From NCBI GenBank assembly GCA_016719405.1, contig JADJZE010000021.1, positions 124,001 to 188,000 of the forward strand: DNA of 64,000 nt, in the 5' to 3' direction. The notes beneath the pieces are model-generated. The model was given only the letters and a program-made list of their open reading frames with translations, was not told the origin of the DNA and ran no database searches. Of the stretch, positions 1 to 8,992 are shown one piece after another. This stretch comes from Candidatus Aalborgicola lynettensis. GTDB taxonomy: Bacteria > Pseudomonadota > Gammaproteobacteria > Burkholderiales > Burkholderiaceae_C. A program made the position numbers and the translations under genes. Position 1 is the first letter of the stretch; the number at the start of each line of letters is the position of its first letter.

Positions 1-241
1 TCACGTATTCGCAGGCCTCTTTGTCGCGGATGCTGAACTTGAGGCTTTGCTCAAAAAATTCCGCCACGTTGGGAAGATCTTTCGGCATGTCAGCGCCCAG
101 TAAATAGCGGGTGGAATTGCCCTGGGAGTCGAGATCAATCACCAAGGTCCGCATGCCTTGCGAGGCGCTGATGGCAGCGAGATTGCAGGTAATAGTGGAC
201 TTTCCGACGCCCCCTTTTTGGTTGAAAACAACGTGCTGCAT
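1..241 (-). CDS. ParA-family ATPase, C-terminus cut by window edge
   Basis: This is the N-terminal 80 residues of a ParA/Soj/MinD-type ATPase, a family that partitions plasmids, chromosomes or protein clusters. The start opens with MQHVVFNQKGGVGKST, which contains the deviant Walker A motif KGGVGKST. The next strand, LVIDLDSQGNS, matches the A' region. The gene runs off the left end, so length and C-terminus are unknown. It is divergent from the cytochrome gene at 398. A ParA-like single-domain protein near such genes is usually an orphan ParA rather than the chromosomal segregation copy, but no ParB is visible here. The family call is firm; the role is unassigned. Confidence 0.85.
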   Translation of the reverse strand, partial: MQHVVFNQKGGVGKSTITCNLAAISASQGMRTLVIDLDSQGNSTRYLLGADMPKDLPNVAEFFEQSLKFSIRDKEACEYV

Positions 242-354
242 GCAATGTTCCCCGTAGTGATGTGGAGTGATGAAGTAAGCCCGAAGTGTACGCCCAGCCA
301 TACCAGGTAGCAGCCTGCAAACCGTGATGCCGCCTGCATTTTTGGGTCGCTCGG

Positions 355-360
355 TATAAT
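355..360 (+). promoter_or_regulatory. -10 box for the cytochrome c5 gene
   Basis: A perfect TATAAT lies 37 bases before the ATG at 398, and GAGGA at 389-393 serves as ribosome binding site. No good -35 hexamer is visible 16-18 bases upstream, so the promoter may depend on an activator. Confidence 0.45.
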
Positions 361-397
361 TCCAAGCTTTTGAAGCCCCCGATATTTTGAGGACACC

Positions 398-892
398 ATG
401 AGCGACCACAGCAACGCCCCCGCCACCAGTTCGAATCAGACTTTGCGTACGGTACTGCTGTCGTTTGTGTTGCCTTTGGTCATCGTCGTCGGGCTGGTAG
501 CGGGCTTTCTTTCCAGCAACAAAGCTGCGACCACCAGCACGGGTTCAGAGAAAGCGATTGCCCAGCGCATCCAGAAGGTGGGCGCGGTTGCCATTCGCGA
601 AGCCAATCGCGAGATGAAAACGGGCGAGCAGGCTTTTACCGCCCAGTGCGCAGCCTGTCACGCAACCGGTGCTGCAGGGTCCCCCAAGGTGGGTGACGCC
701 GGTGCCTGGGGGCCACGCATCCAAACCGGTTTTGATAGCCTGCTGAACTCCGCACTCAAAGGTAAAGGCAATATGGGTGCACAGGGTGGCGGTGACCTGA
801 GTGACTTGGAAGTAGCCCGGGCAGTGGTCTACATGGCCAATGCCGGTGGCGCCAAGTTTGAAGAGCCCGCTGCACCCGAAACCACCAAATAG
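398..892 (+). CDS. membrane-anchored c-type cytochrome, cytochrome c5 family
   Basis: A 164-residue class I cytochrome c. Residues 17-38 form one hydrophobic segment that anchors the protein in the inner membrane with the haem domain in the periplasm. The haem motif CAACH is at residues 84-88. A likely axial methionine is M126 in GNMGAQGG, the usual cytochrome c5 arrangement. It probably shuttles electrons between periplasmic redox partners and a terminal oxidase; the partner is not shown by the context. The C-terminus is Pro/Ala-rich and disordered. The gene appears monocistronic, with its own -10 box and a terminator after the stop. Confidence 0.85.
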   Translation: MSDHSNAPATSSNQTLRTVLLSFVLPLVIVVGLVAGFLSSNKAATTSTGSEKAIAQRIQKVGAVAIREANREMKTGEQAFTAQCAACHATGAAGSPKVGDAGAWGPRIQTGFDSLLNSALKGKGNMGAQGGGDLSDLEVARAVVYMANAGGAKFEEPAAPETTK

Positions 893-930
893 GGAACTGC
901 AGGGGCACTAGCCTGCGCCCATCCCACCCG

Positions 931-955
931 AGCCGGCGCTTTGAGCCGGCTTTTT
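931..955. terminator. hairpin terminator after cytochrome c5
   Basis: GCCGGC arms separated by about seven bases are followed by a T5 run on the plus strand. It lies between two convergent genes. Confidence 0.75.
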
Positions 956-1003
956 CGCCCCGTATTTTTCGTTACACAAGCAGCTTCGCAGATATTGCCA
1001 GGG

Positions 1004-1543
1004 CTAACAGCCATTGCTGGACTGCGGACTGGTGAGGTAGCCGTAGCGCCCGGGCAGAGTGTGGCGCAACACCTCCGTCAGACTCCAGCGCCCGCGCTCT
1101 ATCGCCTCCGACGCCTGCACGACATCCAGACTGTGCACCAACCCCAAACCCAGGGGCGTTTGCAGGTAGAGCCAGCCGTATTCATCGGTCAAACACGCGG
1201 TGCATTGGGCCGGCTCGCCGGTATGGGTCCGCAACGAATAGTCCTGCTGCACCCGCCAGACCCATGGCGTAGCTTCCAGTTCCACATACACCCGCTGGGG
1301 GCCGTTCTGGAAGAACCATGCACCCTGGTCGTTGCAGGTATAGTTGCGCGCAATAAAGGCCACCAGTTTGTCGTGTCGCAGCACCGAACCCTTGGCACCC
1401 GGTAGCCCGCTGGAAAAGGCGCCACAGGCCTGGGCCGCATCGTCGCGCATGTACCAATCTCCGCGGACGTCGAGCCCCAGCCAACCGTAGCAGTCCGGTA
1501 CATTGGGCCACTTGGTCATGGCCTGCTTGACGATGTCGTCCAT
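1004..1543 (-). CDS. conserved hypothetical protein (179 aa)
   Basis: A soluble protein of 179 residues with no signal peptide or membrane segment. The frame is open further upstream, but MDDIVKQAMTKWPNVPDCYG is preceded by AGGAG at a good distance, so the start is placed at 1543. The sequence is rich in Trp and Tyr, with conserved-looking blocks such as GWLGLD, WFFQNGPQRVYVELE and WVWRVQ. I recall similar proteins of unknown function in Comamonadaceae but cannot name a domain with certainty. It is convergent with the cytochrome gene and 127 bases downstream of the NTF2-like gene, so the two may be co-transcribed. Confidence 0.7.
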   Translation of the reverse strand: MDDIVKQAMTKWPNVPDCYGWLGLDVRGDWYMRDDAAQACGAFSSGLPGAKGSVLRHDKLVAFIARNYTCNDQGAWFFQNGPQRVYVELEATPWVWRVQQDYSLRTHTGEPAQCTACLTDEYGWLYLQTPLGLGLVHSLDVVQASEAIERGRWSLTEVLRHTLPGRYGYLTSPQSSNGC

Positions 1544-1670
1544 GCTTTCGCTCCTGTTAAATACGTCCACTACCTGGACGGTGCCCCGCAGCATGCGGGA
1601 TGAGCCACGTGGCGGTGCACACGTTGCCGTAAATTTCCGCTCTGCCCACCACGCGGCGCCAGGCATCCAT

Positions 1671-2123
1671 TCAATGCAATACCGGCGCGGCAGAACTCAC
1701 GTCCTGTACTTCGTCTTGGATGCCGGGACTGGCGTGGTGCAGAACCAGGCGCCAGCCTTGGGGTGTGCGCAAATAGACATTGGTTGCCAGGACATGGGCT
1801 TGCATGGGACCGTCGGCGGACATGACCTCGATGCGTTCCAGCACGCTGTGTACCGCGCCGCCTACCGCATCCATGCGCCGAATGGATTCAGGGCGCACCT
1901 GAATCGCCCCACCGTGGGAGAAAATGGCATCAAACGCCGCGCGAATGGCGGCAACGCCTGATATCCGCGCCCCACCGGGGTGGATGCACACAATGTCATC
2001 TTCGTCCGCCCAGCAGGCCATGAGTGCGTCGACATCCGCCGTACGTAGCGCCTCGTAAAAGGCGGTTTCTACGTCGTCGGGTGTACCGCCGGCGGTGGCA
2101 GCATGTTGTCGGGCTTTTGGCAT
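1671..2123 (-). CDS. SnoaL/NTF2-like domain protein (DUF4440 type)
   Basis: About 150 residues with the layout of the NTF2-like cone fold: an N-terminal helix (VETAFYEALRTADVDALMA), the acidic turn CWADEDDIVCIHPGG, then strands ending in a C-terminal WRLVLHHAS strand. Family members are small enzymes or ligand-binding proteins, often calcium/calmodulin kinase II association-domain relatives; the ligand cannot be predicted. Start 2123 (MPKARQ) has an upstream CAGG; the alternative ATG ten codons earlier (2153) has no ribosome binding site. It lies just beyond the ATP synthase terminator and is not part of that operon. Confidence 0.75.
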   Translation of the reverse strand: MPKARQHAATAGGTPDDVETAFYEALRTADVDALMACWADEDDIVCIHPGGARISGVAAIRAAFDAIFSHGGAIQVRPESIRRMDAVGGAVHSVLERIEVMSADGPMQAHVLATNVYLRTPQGWRLVLHHASPGIQDEVQDVSSAAPVLH

Positions 2124-2201
2124 GGAAGGCCTGCGAAGTGATGGGTACCCCATTTTGCCGTGTTTACGCCCACCCTGTTCCGGAGGGGAGAGGCAAAATC
2201 G

Positions 2202-2243
2202 GACCCATTAAAAAGCCGCCCGAAGGCGGCTTTTTAATGGGTC
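2202..2243. terminator. bidirectional terminator of the atp operon
   Basis: A perfect 19-bp stem (2202-2220 and 2225-2243) closed by the stable tetraloop CGAA. The A5 and T5 runs sit inside the stem, so it works on both strands. It ends the ATP synthase operon and insulates it from the NTF2-like gene. Confidence 0.9.
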
Positions 2244-2261
2244 GCGCAGGAAGCTGCCTGC

Positions 2262-2678
2262 TTAACGCTTTTGACGGTATTTGCGCAGAGCCGCAATTTG
2301 GGCCGCCATGATGGCCAACTCCGAAGTGGCCTTGGCCATGTCGATTTCGCTCTTGGCGTTGGCCAAGGCTTCTTGTGCCGCAGCTTTGGCCTCGTTGGCC
2401 TTTTCTTCATCCAGATCTTTACCGCGTATAGCGGTGTCCGACATGACGGTAACGCAGTTGGGCTGCACTTCCAGAATACCGCCGGCGACGAAGACGAACT
2501 CTTCCGTACCGTCGGCTTTTTCGATACGCACCGAACCGGCCTTGACGCGGGTGATCAAGGGCGTGTGGCGAGGGTAAATGCCGAGTTCCCCTGCTTCGCC
2601 AGGCAGTGCCACAAACTTGGCCTCGCCCGAGAATATGGATTCTTCGGCACTGACAACATCAACGTGGATGGTGCTCAT
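2262..2678 (-). CDS. atpC: ATP synthase epsilon subunit
   Basis: The 138-residue epsilon subunit of the F1 central stalk. It couples rotation to catalysis and can inhibit ATP hydrolysis through its C-terminal helices. The N-terminal beta-sandwich starts MSTIHVDVVSAEESIFSGEA and includes the family signature ALPGEAGELGIYPRHTPL. The Ala-rich C-terminal helical hairpin covers about residues 90-135. Last gene of the operon, 43 bases after atpD and directly before the terminator. Confidence 0.97.
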   Translation of the reverse strand: MSTIHVDVVSAEESIFSGEAKFVALPGEAGELGIYPRHTPLITRVKAGSVRIEKADGTEEFVFVAGGILEVQPNCVTVMSDTAIRGKDLDEEKANEAKAAAQEALANAKSEIDMAKATSELAIMAAQIAALRKYRQKR

Positions 2679-2721
2679 TACAGATCCTTGTGTTCAAAAG
2701 TTTTGAGAAAGCCAGGCTTTA

Positions 2722-4143
2722 TCAAATCTTTTTGGCTTTCTCGAACGCTTCGTCGATGGTGCCAACCATGTAGAACGCCTGTTCAGGCAAGTGATCGCAC
2801 TCGCCGCCCACGATCATCTTGAAACCACGAATGGTTTCCGACAGGGGAACGTACTTGCCGGGAGAGCCGGTAAACACTTCCGCTACGTGGAAGGGTTGGG
2901 ACAGGAAACGCTGAATCTTGCGGGCACGGGCAACGGCCAGTTTGTCATCAGGTGCCAAGTCGTCCATACCCATAATTGCAATGATGTCGCGCAGTTCGCG
3001 ATAGCGCTGCAGCGTACCTTGCACGGCACGGGCGGTTTCGTAGTGATCAGCACCCACAACCAGAGGATCCAACTGGCGGCTGGTGGAATCGAGTGGATCC
3101 ACAGCGGGGTAAATACCCAGCGAAGCAATGTCACGGGACAACACCACAGTGGAGTCCAAGTGGGCGAAGGTCGTGGCGGGAGACGGGTCTGTCAAGTCAT
3201 CGGCTGGCACGTACACGGCCTGAATGGAGGTGATGGAACCGACTTTGGTTGATGTAATACGCTCTTGCAGACGCCCCATTTCCTCGGCCAGCGTAGGCTG
3301 GTAACCCACGGCGGAAGGCATACGACCCAACAGCGCAGACACTTCGGTACCGGCCAGTGTGTAGCGGTAGATGTTGTCCACGAAGAACAAAACGTCCTTG
3401 CCTTCGTCGCGGAAGGACTCAGCAATGGTCAGACCGGTCAAGGCCACGCGCAGACGGTTGCCTGGGGGCTCATTCATCTGGCCGTACACCATGGCCACCT
3501 TGGAGTCCTCCAGCTTTTCCAGGTTCACCACGCCGGAGTCGGCCATCTCGTGGTAGAAGTCGTTACCTTCCCGGGTACGCTCGCCCACACCGGCAAACAC
3601 GGACAAGCCGCTGTGTGCCTTTGCGATGTTGTTGATCAACTCCATCATGTTCACGGTTTTGCCCACACCGGCACCACCGAACAAACCGACTTTACCGCCC
3701 TTGGCAAAGGGACAGACCAAATCAATCACCTTGATACCGGTTTCCAGCAATTCCTGCGAGGGGCTCAGCTCGTCGTACGCAGGGGCCTTGCGGTGGATGG
3801 ACGAGGTCAGCGTGGCGTCAACCGGTCCGCGCTCGTCGATGGGGGTGCCCAACACGTCCATGATGCGACCAAGCGTGGCCTTGCCCACGGGGACCATGAT
3901 GGAGTTAGCAGTGTTTTTGACGATCATGCCGCGGCGCAGGCCGTCCGAAGATCCTAGCGCAATGGTGCGGACAATACCGTCACCCAATTGCTGTTGCACT
4001 TCGAGCGTCAAGGCAGAGCCATCCATCTTGAGCGCGTCATACACGCGGGGCATCTTGTCGCGTGGAAACTCCACGTCAACCACAGCGCCGATACACTGAA
4101 CAATTTTTCCTTGAACGCCTGCGTTCACACTTGCTTGAGCCAT
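2722..4143 (-). CDS. atpD: ATP synthase beta subunit
   Basis: The 473-residue catalytic beta subunit of F1. Walker A is GGAGVGKTVNMMEL near residue 155, followed by the catalytic glutamate region GVGERTREGNDFY and Walker B (VLFFVDNIYRYT). In this last motif the common FIDNIFR is replaced by FVDNIYR, a conservative change. The C-terminal DELSEED-like segment reads GMDDLAPDDKLAV. Length matches proteobacterial orthologues. It sits between atpG and atpC as expected. Confidence 0.98.
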   Translation of the reverse strand: MAQASVNAGVQGKIVQCIGAVVDVEFPRDKMPRVYDALKMDGSALTLEVQQQLGDGIVRTIALGSSDGLRRGMIVKNTANSIMVPVGKATLGRIMDVLGTPIDERGPVDATLTSSIHRKAPAYDELSPSQELLETGIKVIDLVCPFAKGGKVGLFGGAGVGKTVNMMELINNIAKAHSGLSVFAGVGERTREGNDFYHEMADSGVVNLEKLEDSKVAMVYGQMNEPPGNRLRVALTGLTIAESFRDEGKDVLFFVDNIYRYTLAGTEVSALLGRMPSAVGYQPTLAEEMGRLQERITSTKVGSITSIQAVYVPADDLTDPSPATTFAHLDSTVVLSRDIASLGIYPAVDPLDSTSRQLDPLVVGADHYETARAVQGTLQRYRELRDIIAIMGMDDLAPDDKLAVARARKIQRFLSQPFHVAEVFTGSPGKYVPLSETIRGFKMIVGGECDHLPEQAFYMVGTIDEAFEKAKKI

Positions 4144-4169
4144 TTTGCTTGCTCCAAAAATAAATTCGT

Positions 4170-5048
4170 TTAAACCGCTGCTGCACCTGCCACAATTTCC
4201 GAAAGTTCTTTCGTAATTGCAGCCTGCCGCGTTTTGTTGTAGACCAGTTTGAGTTCAGCGATCACGTTGCCCGCATTGTCGGTTGCAGCCTTCATTGCGA
4301 CCATGCGCGCTGCATGTTCCGACGCCATATTCTCTGCCACGGCCTGGAACACCAGGGCCTCGGCATAGCGCACCAGCAGTTCGTCGATCACCGTTTGTGC
4401 ATCGGGCTCATAGATGTAATCCCATCCATGTTGCTCACCACTGGCCTTGGTTTCTGCCTGCATCTTTTCTGCAGACAGGGGCAGCAGTTGCTCAACCACC
4501 GGCTCCTGCTTCATCGTGCTGACAAACTTGTTATAGCTGAGATAGACGGCACTCACCTCACCCTTGGCGTAGGCATCAAGCAACACCTTGACCGGCCCAA
4601 TGAGCTTGTCCAGATGGGGCTTGTCTCCGAGGTGCGTAACCTGGGAAATAACCTTGGCGCCAATACGGCCGAGAAAACCCTGCCCCTTGCTGCCAATTGC
4701 CACGGTCAGAGCGGTCTTGCCTGCGCCTTGCGCTTCTCGCAACTTGCCGGTGACTGCACGAAACAGATTGGTATTAAGACCACCGCACAAACCTTTGTCG
4801 GTGGACACCACAATCAAACCCACCGCTTTTGCGTCGTTGGTTTTCATGAATGCGTGCACGTACTCGGGATTTGCCTTACCCAAATTGGCGGCGATTGAGC
4901 GCACCTTTTCGCTATAAGGACGCGCGGCGCGCATGCGCTCCTGCGCCTTACGCATCTTGGACACGGAAATCATTTCCATGGCCTTGGTGATCTTTTTGGT
5001 GTTTTCCACCGATTTGATCTTGGTGCGTAGTTCCTTGCCTGATGCCAT
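4170..5048 (-). CDS. atpG: ATP synthase gamma subunit
   Basis: The 292-residue gamma subunit forms the rotating central shaft of F1. The N-terminal helix MASGKELRTKIKSVENTKKI and the C-terminal helix with NKTRQAAITKELSEIV form the coiled-coil axle, and the central domain carries STDKGLCGGLN. Length and both signatures are typical. It lies 26 bases before atpD and 68 bases after atpA. Confidence 0.98.
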   Translation of the reverse strand: MASGKELRTKIKSVENTKKITKAMEMISVSKMRKAQERMRAARPYSEKVRSIAANLGKANPEYVHAFMKTNDAKAVGLIVVSTDKGLCGGLNTNLFRAVTGKLREAQGAGKTALTVAIGSKGQGFLGRIGAKVISQVTHLGDKPHLDKLIGPVKVLLDAYAKGEVSAVYLSYNKFVSTMKQEPVVEQLLPLSAEKMQAETKASGEQHGWDYIYEPDAQTVIDELLVRYAEALVFQAVAENMASEHAARMVAMKAATDNAGNVIAELKLVYNKTRQAAITKELSEIVAGAAAV

Positions 5049-5116
5049 AGTTGCCCCTTTTGCTTAGACGGATTCGTATCGTGAAGTAGACAGTGCAGTA
5101 GTCTTACGGTTACGAA

Positions 5117-6670
5117 TCAGGCAAATGACTTCTTGAAGGTACCCACAGCCGCCAGCAATTCCGCTTCCGCGTCTTTGTCCAGCGCTTTCGTGGTTTCAAC
5201 CTTGGCCAGCAGGGCAGCATGCTTGTCTTTGAGATAAGCGTGCAGGCCGTGTTCGAAGTCCAGAATCTTCTTGACTTCAACGTCATCCATGAACCCTTTG
5301 TTCACCGCGAACAGTGACGCGCTCATCATGCTGATGGACAACGGGCTGTACTGCTTTTGCTTGAGCAATTCGGTCACGCGGGCGCCGCGGTCGAGCTGCT
5401 TGCGGGTGGCTTCATCGAGATCGGAAGCGAACTGCGCAAACGCAGCCAACTCACGGTACTGGGCCAAGTCATTACGGATACCACCGGATTGACCTTTGAC
5501 CACTTTGGTCTGGGCAGCAGAGCCTACGCGGGACACCGAAATACCCGCGTTAATCGCGGGACGCACACCGGCGTTGAACAGCGAAGTCTCCAAGAAGATC
5601 TGGCCGTCGGTAATGGAAATCACGTTGGTCGGCACGAAAGCAGACACGTCGCCGGCTTGCGTTTCGATGATGGGCAACGCAGTCAGGGAACCGGTCTTGC
5701 CTTTGATCTCACCCTTGGTGAATGCTTCCACGTACTCGGCGCTCACGCGCGCGGCACGCTCCAACAGACGGCTGTGGAGGTAGAAAACGTCGCCGGGGTA
5801 GGCTTCGCGGCCTGGAGGACGGCGCAGCAGCAAGGACACTTGACGGTAGGCAACGGCTTGCTTGGACAGGTCGTCATAGACAATCAAAGCGTCTTCGCCG
5901 CGATCGCGGAAGTACTCACCCATGGTGCAGCCAGAATAGGCCGACACGTATTGCATCGCTGCAGATTCGGAAGCAGAAGCCGCCACCACAATGGTGTACT
6001 CCATAGCACCAGCTTGCTCCAGCGCACGCACTACGTTCTTGATCGAGGAAGCCTTCTGGCCGATCGCTACGTAGACGCAGGTCATGTTCTGACCCTTCTG
6101 GTTGATGATGGCGTCGATGGCCACGGCGGTTTTGCCGGTCTGACGGTCACCAATGATCAGCTCGCGCTGACCACGGCCCACGGGCACCATGGAGTCAATG
6201 GACTTCAGGCCGGTCTGCATGGGCTGATCCACCGATTTACGAGCGATCACACCAGGCGCAACCTTCTCAATCACATCGGTCATCTTGGCGTTGATGGGAC
6301 CCTTGCCGTCGATCGGCTGTCCCAGCGCATTCACCACGCGGCCTTTGAGTTCGGGGCCTACAGGCACTTCCAGAATACGACCGGTGCACTTGACCGTGTC
6401 GCCTTCGGAAATGTGCTCGTACTCTCCCAAGATCACGGCGCCGACAGAGTCACGCTCCAGGTTCAGTGCCAGACCAAAAGTGGGCAAGCCGTCGCTGCCA
6501 GCCGGGAATTCAAGCATCTCGCCCTGCATCACATCGCTCAGGCCGTGGATGCGAACAATACCGTCAGTCACGGAAACCACTGTGCCTTGGTTGCGAATGT
6601 CGCTGCTCGCGGCCAAGCCTTCAATGCGGCTCTTGATCAGTTCAGAAATTTCTGCTGGATTGAGTTGCAT
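5117..6670 (-). CDS. atpA: ATP synthase alpha subunit
   Basis: The 517-residue non-catalytic alpha subunit of F1. It opens with MQLNPAEISELIKSRIEG, carries Walker A GDRQTGKTAVAIDAI near residue 170 and the family block PAINAGISVSRVGSAAQ near residue 365, which includes the arginine that reaches into the neighbouring catalytic site. The C-terminal helical domain ends in LAAVGTFKKSFA. Preceded by GAAAGAAAGGAAAGAG-type purine-rich leader. Operon position between atpH and atpG is standard. Confidence 0.98.
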   Translation of the reverse strand: MQLNPAEISELIKSRIEGLAASSDIRNQGTVVSVTDGIVRIHGLSDVMQGEMLEFPAGSDGLPTFGLALNLERDSVGAVILGEYEHISEGDTVKCTGRILEVPVGPELKGRVVNALGQPIDGKGPINAKMTDVIEKVAPGVIARKSVDQPMQTGLKSIDSMVPVGRGQRELIIGDRQTGKTAVAIDAIINQKGQNMTCVYVAIGQKASSIKNVVRALEQAGAMEYTIVVAASASESAAMQYVSAYSGCTMGEYFRDRGEDALIVYDDLSKQAVAYRQVSLLLRRPPGREAYPGDVFYLHSRLLERAARVSAEYVEAFTKGEIKGKTGSLTALPIIETQAGDVSAFVPTNVISITDGQIFLETSLFNAGVRPAINAGISVSRVGSAAQTKVVKGQSGGIRNDLAQYRELAAFAQFASDLDEATRKQLDRGARVTELLKQKQYSPLSISMMSASLFAVNKGFMDDVEVKKILDFEHGLHAYLKDKHAALLAKVETTKALDKDAEAELLAAVGTFKKSFA

Positions 6671-6721
6671 GACTCTTTCCTTCTTTCGTTAAATTTGGCC
6701 AACTGCCCGGGGCTTTTCGCC

Positions 6722-7252
6722 TCACGCAGTAAGGGCTACTTTCATTTGTTCCAAACGGGCTTTGACGGAAGTGTCGAGCACCTCGTCGCCGACCACCACA
6801 CGAATGCCACCGATCAGCTCGGGCTGCAGCACAACGGAAGGGTTGAGCTTGCGACCAAAACGTTTCTCCAGCATGACCGCCACTTCGGCGAGGGCGCCCG
6901 CATCAATCGCAAAGGCGCTGTAGACCACCGCATCCGATGAGCCGCTTTGCGCGTTCTTCAACGCGTGAAATTGCGCTGCAATCTCAGGCAACACACTCAA
7001 ACGACCATTTCCGATCACGGTGCGCAAAAAGTTTTTCGCAGCATCAGGCAAAGTCGACTTGGCCACGGAGGCAACCAAGTCAAAAACCTGATCCACCGTC
7101 ACTTTGGGGCTGTCAGCAAACTGCAGCAGTTGCGCATTGGCAGCGATCTGCCCCAATTCATCCACCCATACTGCGGTAGACGACAGGTCGGACGCGCAGG
7201 CCTTGAACAAGGCTTCTGCATAAGGCCGGGCAATAGTGGCAAGTTCAGCCAT
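6722..7252 (-). CDS. atpH: ATP synthase delta subunit
   Basis: The 176-residue delta subunit, part of the peripheral stalk that holds the alpha3beta3 ring to the b subunits. It begins MAELATIARPYAEALFKAC, the signature start of the family, and ends with the conserved block IGGIRVVVGDEVLDTSVKARL. Length is normal (about 178). It starts 9 bases after the atpF stop, which suggests coupled translation. Confidence 0.96.
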   Translation of the reverse strand: MAELATIARPYAEALFKACASDLSSTAVWVDELGQIAANAQLLQFADSPKVTVDQVFDLVASVAKSTLPDAAKNFLRTVIGNGRLSVLPEIAAQFHALKNAQSGSSDAVVYSAFAIDAGALAEVAVMLEKRFGRKLNPSVVLQPELIGGIRVVVGDEVLDTSVKARLEQMKVALTA

Positions 7253-7261
7253 GGTGACCTC

Positions 7262-7732
7262 TTAAAGCTCTGTCTTCAGCCGACCCAGCAGGTCTGCATG
7301 CACGCCAGCGTTGACTTCCTTGCGGAGAATCTGCTCAGCGCCCTTGACTGCCAGCGCCGCCACTTGCTCACGCAGGACTTCGCGGGCCTTGATCGTTTGC
7401 TGATCAGCCTCGGCCTTGGCCGCTGCAATGATTTTGTTGCCTTCTTCTGTAGCCTTGGCTTTCGCCTCTTCCACAATAGCCTGACCACGACGCTCGGCGT
7501 CTGCCAGGCGGGCAGCTGTTTCAGTGCGCGACTTAGCCAATTCGTCTTCTACACGCTTGTTGGCGGAACTGAGCTCGGCTTTGGCCTTGTCGGCCGCTGC
7601 CAGACCGGCAGCAATTTTGCCAGCGCGCTCATCCAATGCTGCCGTTATGGGCGGCCACACGAATTTCATCGTGAACAACACAAGCAATGCGAAGACGATG
7701 GCTTGCGCCACCAATGTTCCATTAATGCTCAC
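7262..7732 (-). CDS. atpF: ATP synthase b subunit
   Basis: The 156-residue b subunit. One N-terminal membrane helix (about residues 5-24, ending FTMKFVWPPI) is followed by a long charged Ala/Lys/Glu helix that dimerises as the peripheral stator. The conserved W and PPI after the membrane helix are present. Length matches the E. coli protein. It lies between atpE and atpH. Confidence 0.97.
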   Translation of the reverse strand: MSINGTLVAQAIVFALLVLFTMKFVWPPITAALDERAGKIAAGLAAADKAKAELSSANKRVEDELAKSRTETAARLADAERRGQAIVEEAKAKATEEGNKIIAAAKAEADQQTIKAREVLREQVAALAVKGAEQILRKEVNAGVHADLLGRLKTEL

Positions 7733-7769
7733 AGTAGATCTCCCTCAACGAGGCGTTGTGGATAAGTTC

Positions 7770-8033
7770 TTACTTGGCCAGGCCAGCGAGTTGAGCCAGG
7801 AAGGGGTTGGCAGTCGCAAACCACAGCGCAATACCGGTACCGATAATGAAGGCCGCGTCAATCAGACCCGCCAACAGGAACATCTTGGTTTGCAGCTCAC
7901 CCATGAGTTCGGGCTGGCGTGCAGCAGCTTCCAGGTACTTGCTACCCATGACGCCGATACCGATACAAGCACCCAAAGCGCCCAAACCAATGATCAGGCC
8001 AGCAGCCAGAGCAACAAAACTAATGACTTCCAT
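7770..8033 (-). CDS. atpE: ATP synthase c subunit (ring proteolipid)
   Basis: An 87-residue hairpin of two membrane helices. Helix 1 has the Gly-rich stretch LIIGLGALGACIGIG; the polar loop has AARQPEL; helix 2 carries the proton-binding aspartate D59 in GLIDAAFIIG. The loop Arg-Gln-Pro contacts gamma and epsilon. I see no sodium-type ligand set, so proton coupling is the default inference. Oligomers form the rotating c ring. Confidence 0.98.
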   Translation of the reverse strand: MEVISFVALAAGLIIGLGALGACIGIGVMGSKYLEAAARQPELMGELQTKMFLLAGLIDAAFIIGTGIALWFATANPFLAQLAGLAK

Positions 8034-8103
8034 GATGACTCCTTAAAGAACTAAAAAGAAAACAAAAAAAACAAACCAACCAAACCGAAATCAATGCACC
8101 CAA

Positions 8104-8973
8104 TCAATGGGCGTCATGGGCCTGCCCGATATACACCAGGGTCAGCATCATGAACACGAATGCCTGCAGGGTGATGATCAGAATGTGGAACACTGCCCAC
8201 GCCCAACCTGCCACCACGTGCAACGCCAACAGCGCCAGACCCGAAGGCTGGAACGAAAATGCCCATGCACCACCCAACAGGGCGATCAACATGAACACCA
8301 ACTCACCGGCGTACATATTGCCGAACAGTCGCATACCGTGCGAAACCGTTTTGGCTACAAATTCGATCAGCTGCATGGCAAGGTTTACCACCGCCAGAAT
8401 CACAAAGAAAACAGGGTTCTTGCTCGTACCAAAAGGTGCCGTCACCAGCTCGTGCGCCCAGCCACCCATACCCTTGATCTTGACGTTGTAAACCAGACAA
8501 ACCAGCAACACCGACACCGACATACCCATGGTCACAGACAAATCAGCAGTGGGCACCACACGCAAATAGGCATGCTCATGCCCCGAAATCTTCTGCCAAA
8601 TCATGGGCAGCAGATCGAGCGGCAACAAATCCATCGCATTGAGCAGGAAAATCCAGACAAAGATGGTCAACGCCAAAGGCGCCACCAGCTTGCGGCTGTT
8701 GGCGTTGTGCACGATGCCCTTGGCTTCGGACTCCACCATTTCCACCAGAATTTCCACCGCCGCCTGGAAACGCCCCGGCACACCCGATGTAGCCTTGCGC
8801 GCTGCATTCCACAACAAGAAGTAACCCAAAACACCCAAAGTGATGGAAAAAATCAGGGAATCGATATTGACGACAGATAAGTCAACAATGCCACCCATCT
8901 TCCCGCTTTGCCAGTGGGTCAAATGGTGAACGATGTATTCACTCGCCGTGGGTGCGTGCGCTTCTGCAGACAT
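8104..8973 (-). CDS. atpB: ATP synthase a subunit
   Basis: The 289-residue membrane a subunit that forms the half-channels next to the c ring. The essential arginine is in HGMRLFGNMYAGEL, and five or six membrane helices are evident. The reading frame is open to a TTG at 8988, but the ATG at 8973 (MSAEAHAPTASEYIVHHL) is preceded by GAAAGAG and is the better start. It is 19 bases after atpI. Confidence 0.97.
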   Translation of the reverse strand: MSAEAHAPTASEYIVHHLTHWQSGKMGGIVDLSVVNIDSLIFSITLGVLGYFLLWNAARKATSGVPGRFQAAVEILVEMVESEAKGIVHNANSRKLVAPLALTIFVWIFLLNAMDLLPLDLLPMIWQKISGHEHAYLRVVPTADLSVTMGMSVSVLLVCLVYNVKIKGMGGWAHELVTAPFGTSKNPVFFVILAVVNLAMQLIEFVAKTVSHGMRLFGNMYAGELVFMLIALLGGAWAFSFQPSGLALLALHVVAGWAWAVFHILIITLQAFVFMMLTLVYIGQAHDAH

Positions 8974-8992
8974 AGTTAACTCTTTCAAGCTT

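Noticed and set aside
5357..6940. Plus-strand open frame opposite atpA (527 codons)
   Set aside because: Antisense shadow of a universally conserved gene; His/Gly/Arg-rich composition and no ribosome binding site.
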